Notes under the pieces: generated by a model
Told to the model about the DNA's origin: nothing
The model's database searches: none
What the model saw: only the letters and a program-made list of their open reading frames with translations
Shown here: positions 60,746-64,000 of the stretch, one piece after another
How positions within the stretch are numbered: the stretch's first letter is position 1
Layout of the letters: each line of letters starts with the position of its first letter
Translations under genes and position numbers: made by a program
From: Pectobacterium sp013449375
GTDB taxonomy: Bacteria > Pseudomonadota > Gammaproteobacteria > Enterobacterales > Enterobacteriaceae
Reading direction: 5' to 3' (one strand)
Length of the DNA stretch: 64,000 bases
Assembly: GCF_048593165.1 (NCBI RefSeq)
Contig: NZ_CP184271.1

Positions 60746-61178
60746 GTATCATTTTTTAATGATAACGACAGAGGGAATAGGTAAAAAAGTATGTAAGCGG
60801 ATTGGGTTTGGGGGAATATTTCGTGCGCCGCACTGTTGAAAAAAACCAGCCAACTCATATCGCGATGGCTTTTCTCTTCACGGCGTAAAAAATTATGCTG
60901 AGGTGAACATGAACGCCGAGTGAGCGGCATGGATGCCGCGAAAGCCAGTGCCGCGTAGGGAACGCGTCACTGGCGGCTCGAAAAGCGGTTATGGGCACCG
61001 AAGGCACCGCGTTAGCGGCATAATTTCCGCCAAAAGCCGGGGTTCATAGGGGGCTGGCGTAGCCCCCTATGTCGGGCGCGTGCTACGACGTAGCATGAAG
61101 AGAACAGTGATCGATGCGCACGAAACCGTCTCTGTATCTACATAACTCATGTGACTAAAAGGCAACCACGTGAACACA
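60746..61178. other. Structured intergenic region
   Basis: About 430 bases between the metal operon and the phosphoesterase stop contain three perfect stem-loops listed separately and no credible gene. The 60739-60930 frame is not supported. Confidence 0.65.
60924..61071. repeat. Cluster of three perfect stem-loops
   Basis: GCGGCAT/ATGCCGC (60924-60930, 60933-60939); GCCAGTG/CACTGGC (60944-60950, 60968-60974) with inner CGCGT/ACGCG (60952-60956, 60962-60966); and CATAGGGGGCT/AGCCCCCTATG (61045-61055, 61061-61071). The last may terminate transcription, but no T-run follows. The density of GC-rich stems suggests a repeated intergenic element. Confidence 0.75.
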
Positions 61179-63002
61179 TCACACCGTGACGAAATTCCCC
61201 TGCATATCCACCACAAAGCGGGTGGCAGGCTCATCGTTGATATATCCAGCGAGGATTTTCAGCATCAGGCCGAAGCGGTATTGCAGGCTGTCCGGCGGCA
61301 GCGTGGCCGTCGGCGTGTAGGCCGCCAGCAGGGCGCGGTACAGCTTCACCCGCGCAGCTGGAATATCCTGCCAGGCGAGATCGCTGCCGTTGCGCAGACA
61401 ATACCAGTCGGTCACCAGCGTGAGCAGGGAAATAGCCTGTAACCCCTCTGTGCCTGTGACTGCTTTTGGTTTGCGCTCAGCGGCATCGGGCAGCGTTTTG
61501 GCGCTGAGCGGTTCCTGCTGCTGGGCGATCCACAGCAGATCGCCACAGTTCAGCGTATTAATGAGAGGCGATAAATCTTCCGGCCAGTCTTTCACCAGAA
61601 AACGCTGGCGTACCAGCAGCGCCAGATGATGGTGCAGGAAATCGTAATAATCGCGGCTTTTCAGAATGTCGCCCAGTGGCTCACCAGTGCGATCCAGCTC
61701 TTTCTGATAGAACGGGAATAGATGGTTGAACTGCGGCACGTTGCGCAGCACCAGCGTATCGATATCGACTCGATCATTATGCAGCGTCGCCAGCTTCATG
61801 GCGGGCGGGTAAGCGGCCAGCGACGGCACCGCGACATTCACTAGCGTGCCCTGTGAACCGCGATACACGCCAGTGTCGTTGACGTGCAGGTGGCCGCTGA
61901 AGTGCAGGCGGATTCCGGCTGCCAGCGCCTGTTCGGCGACCTCCGGTCGCGGCGTGCGTTTAATGAAACTGTTGCTGCCAAACAGCTGTTTTTCATCGTC
62001 TACCGTACCGTCGAGGAAATCCACCAGCGGGTAGTGTGAAAACACCAACAGCTTCTTATTCTGCGCTTTCGCCCGCTGTACTACCGATTTCACCCACGGC
62101 AGTATGAACGGTTTCTCGGTCAGCAAGGCGTTCCAGCCGGTATTGCTGCTGGTGGAATAGCCTTCAATCCCTTCACGTTTCTCCGGGCCGTCTTTAACCT
62201 GATACACGTTGGCATCGATGGAAAGCAGCCACAATCCCGCTTCCGGCTCGACCAGATAGGATGCGTCCACAATGTTCCACTGTTTGCTGCCGTCCGGTGA
62301 TCGGGCGAGGTACTGGCGTTTACTGAGGTCGTCGCTGTCGCCAAACGGTGTTTCCCAATGCAGGAAGTCGTCGCGTTTAAAGAAACCAAACGGTTTCATC
62401 AGCGGTAGACCGCGTTCATAGCCGAGTGCCTGCATTTTGGCGGTGACGATCAGCGACTGTGCGTCGCCAAGCTTAACGCCGGGTTTGCTACTCAGCATGG
62501 TGCTGCTGCCATCGGCGTTGAGCATTTTTTCCCAGGAGTCATCCCCTTGTGGACGATTGATATCATGGTTACCCGTGGTGGCAAAGAAGCGCATGCCGTG
62601 ACGTTGCTCATACTGCGTCAGAATGGCGGCAATCCCTTCAACGGTAGGCTGTTGGCCGTCATCAGAATAATCGCCGGACAGCACCACGTATTTCACCTGC
62701 TGTGTTGCCAGTTCGTCCAGCGCGGCCAGCAGCGCAAAGTAGGGCTCATTGAAGATGCGGGTCGAATTCACCGAATCTTTCAGGGTGCGAATGGTCAGCT
62801 TCTTTCCGGTCTGCGCATCGGGCAGGCCGTCAAAATCGTAGTTGCCGTAGATATTGTGGACGTGGACATCCGAAATAATGGCAATGCGCAGCGGACTAGC
62901 GGGCGCTGCTGATTCGGCGTTAGCATGAAAAAAACCGCCAGCCAGCGTAATGGCGCTGCCAGCACCGAGCTTGACGAAGGTTCTGCGAGTGAGTGGTTCC
63001 AT
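61179..63002 (-). CDS. Tat-exported metallophosphoesterase
   Basis: The 607-residue protein has a twin-arginine signal (TRRTFVKLGAGSAITLAGG) and a calcineurin-type phosphoesterase domain: IISDVHVHN (DxH), VVLSGDYSDDG (GD), TTGNHDIN (GNHD), FSHYPLVDF and FSGHLHVND (GHxH) form the dinuclear metal site. The C-terminal 250 residues are unassigned. It should act in the periplasm on a phosphate ester or phosphodiester. It precedes no obvious partner; the kinase gene lies 42 bases upstream on the same strand. Confidence 0.9.
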   Translation of the reverse strand: MEPLTRRTFVKLGAGSAITLAGGFFHANAESAAPASPLRIAIISDVHVHNIYGNYDFDGLPDAQTGKKLTIRTLKDSVNSTRIFNEPYFALLAALDELATQQVKYVVLSGDYSDDGQQPTVEGIAAILTQYEQRHGMRFFATTGNHDINRPQGDDSWEKMLNADGSSTMLSSKPGVKLGDAQSLIVTAKMQALGYERGLPLMKPFGFFKRDDFLHWETPFGDSDDLSKRQYLARSPDGSKQWNIVDASYLVEPEAGLWLLSIDANVYQVKDGPEKREGIEGYSTSSNTGWNALLTEKPFILPWVKSVVQRAKAQNKKLLVFSHYPLVDFLDGTVDDEKQLFGSNSFIKRTPRPEVAEQALAAGIRLHFSGHLHVNDTGVYRGSQGTLVNVAVPSLAAYPPAMKLATLHNDRVDIDTLVLRNVPQFNHLFPFYQKELDRTGEPLGDILKSRDYYDFLHHHLALLVRQRFLVKDWPEDLSPLINTLNCGDLLWIAQQQEPLSAKTLPDAAERKPKAVTGTEGLQAISLLTLVTDWYCLRNGSDLAWQDIPAARVKLYRALLAAYTPTATLPPDSLQYRFGLMLKILAGYINDEPATRFVVDMQGNFVTV

Positions 63003-63044
63003 GATTAATCTCCATAGGTGGGGCTGCTGGTCGAACCAAAAGGA

Positions 63045-63950
63045 CTAGCGGTATAACGCATAATCATGACAGGCAATCAATCGTGCGCCATCGAGCGCAT
63101 CGCCCATCGGGGCGGCGAGGTGGGATTGCCACTCGTCTGGCAGCCAGGGCCGAATATGCAGGCCGATGCTGCCCATGAGCGACAGGCGAGGTGTTGCGTG
63201 GCGTGCCACGGCGGCCAATAGCAGGCTGATTTCGCTGGCTGTCTGCGCTAGCAGCGCATGAGAAACGGCATCGTCCTGCTGAGCGCAGTCAAATACGTGG
63301 CGGGCGAACTGTGCATAGTCGCCCGGTTTCGCCTGCTGGCTAAACGTCTGGAATGCCTCAAGCGTGTTGGCGGCTTGCGCGGGCGCTGTACTGGCGGAAA
63401 AGAAATCGTCGATACGCTGACTGAGCGCAGACGGCGCGCACCAGCCTTGCAGCACATTATAGGTGTGTTGCAACGCCGCCAGCCCGAGGCGTGCGCCGCT
63501 GCCCTGATCGGAAATCGGGAATTCATGGCCGCCGTAGGCGGTAATCGTCTGGTTCTGCCACGCCAGCCCGCAGGAGCCGGTTCCGGCAATGACCACGGCT
63601 GCGTCTTTCCCTTGATTAACGGCCAGACAGGCACCCAGCGCATCGGTGTTGAGCACCTGCGTCGCGTAAGGATGTGGCAACGCCAGAAACGCCTCGTAGG
63701 CGGCGCGATGTTCTGCGCTGGCGAGTGCCAGCCCGACTTTCAACCGTGATGCGTCATCCGGCGACAGCCCGCTGTGCTTCAACGCCTGCGCGATGGCATC
63801 ATCCACCGACTGGCGCACGCTTTCCACGCCGAGCAGCAGATTGGCACGACCGCCGTGTCCCTGACCGAGCGGCGTACCGTCGGCCTGATAAATCCGTGCC
63901 CGACAGCCTGTTCCCCCGCCATCTACACCGGCATACAGCCATGTTGTCAT
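63045..63950 (-). CDS. BadF/BadG-family amino-sugar kinase (GlcNAc or glucosamine kinase type)
   Basis: The 301-residue protein is an ASKHA-fold kinase of the BadF/BcrA group, which includes glucosamine kinase GspK and GlcNAc kinases. ATP-binding GVDGGGTGCRARIY lies at the N-terminus, NTDALGACLAV and AGTGSCGLAW in the middle, ISDQGSGARLG follows and SLMGSIGLHIRPWL near the end. Its ATG overlaps the TGA of the upstream gene (ATGA), so both are one operon. Confidence 0.88.
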   Translation of the reverse strand: MTTWLYAGVDGGGTGCRARIYQADGTPLGQGHGGRANLLLGVESVRQSVDDAIAQALKHSGLSPDDASRLKVGLALASAEHRAAYEAFLALPHPYATQVLNTDALGACLAVNQGKDAAVVIAGTGSCGLAWQNQTITAYGGHEFPISDQGSGARLGLAALQHTYNVLQGWCAPSALSQRIDDFFSASTAPAQAANTLEAFQTFSQQAKPGDYAQFARHVFDCAQQDDAVSHALLAQTASEISLLLAAVARHATPRLSLMGSIGLHIRPWLPDEWQSHLAAPMGDALDGARLIACHDYALYR

Positions 63951-64000
63951 GATGTGCTCGCTCCTGAATCCAGATAGGGAAGGCAGGCTACCGCCAGATC
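63947..64000 (-). CDS. 3' end of an upstream gene, cut by the window
   Basis: The last 17 codons (DLAVACLPYLDSGASTS) of a frame that enters from beyond the window end in TGA at 63949-63947, overlapping the kinase start. GGAG at the 3' end doubles as the kinase ribosome site. Too little is visible to name the product. Confidence 0.55.
   Translation of the reverse strand, partial: DLAVACLPYLDSGASTS

Overview
The window is chromosomal DNA of a soft-rot enterobacterium, most likely Pectobacterium or a very close relative. This rests on recognising protein sequences and E. coli-like gene order by eye; no database was searched. The backbone is the Enterobacterales 'minute 2' segment: the 3' end of murC, then ddlB-ftsQ-ftsA-ftsZ-lpxC, secM-secA-mutT, the minus-strand genes yacG-zapD-coaE, hofC-hofB-ppdD and nadC, ampD-ampE, aroP, pdhR-aceE-aceF-lpdA, acnB and yacL. 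Backbone genes are full length apart from murC, which the window cuts. Local oddities are a nonsense codon in the ftsQ tail, a divergent SecM arrest peptide and a DUF721 (DciA-type) gene facing secM.

Accessory DNA interrupts the backbone. tsx sits between nadC and ampD. Between lpdA and acnB (about 28.65-40.4 kb) lie a LysR regulator with a serine hydrolase and an MFS exporter, a secreted alpha/beta hydrolase, an MmgE/PrpD protein, an AraC regulator divergent from a FepA-type ferric siderophore receptor, a YgaV/BigR-type ArsR regulator with a 28-bp operator, and an orphan RtcB-family RNA ligase behind a terminator-like leader.

After yacL the content is accessory to the end. First is an ascorbate-type PTS (IIA, IIB, IIC) with fructose-6-phosphate aldolase, facing a LacI-family regulator that carries two tandem DNA-binding domains. 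Next (48.2-58.1 kb) is a catabolic cluster: SDR oxidoreductase, YhcH/NanQ-like anomerase, cytoplasmic sialidase-like BNR protein, sodium:solute symporter, DapA/NanA-type aldolase and iron-dependent alcohol dehydrogenase on the minus strand; a DUF1537 acid-sugar kinase, PdxA2-type dehydrogenase and DeoR regulator on the plus strand. Read together they suggest release and uptake of a 2-keto-3-deoxy (ulosonic or ulosaric) sugar acid, cleavage to pyruvate plus a four-carbon acid, and conversion of that acid to dihydroxyacetone phosphate. I propose Dha or Kdo from pectic rhamnogalacturonan II as candidate substrates; this is inference. Two copies of a hairpin-forming repeat lie inside the cluster.

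The last part holds a metal ABC transporter operon behind a near-perfect Zur-type palindrome, including an unannotated 34-codon membrane peptide ORF coupled to the ATPase gene; a highly structured intergenic element; a Tat-exported metallophosphoesterase; and a BadF-type sugar kinase coupled to a gene that runs off the window. No rRNA, tRNA, CRISPR array, insertion sequence or prophage was seen.
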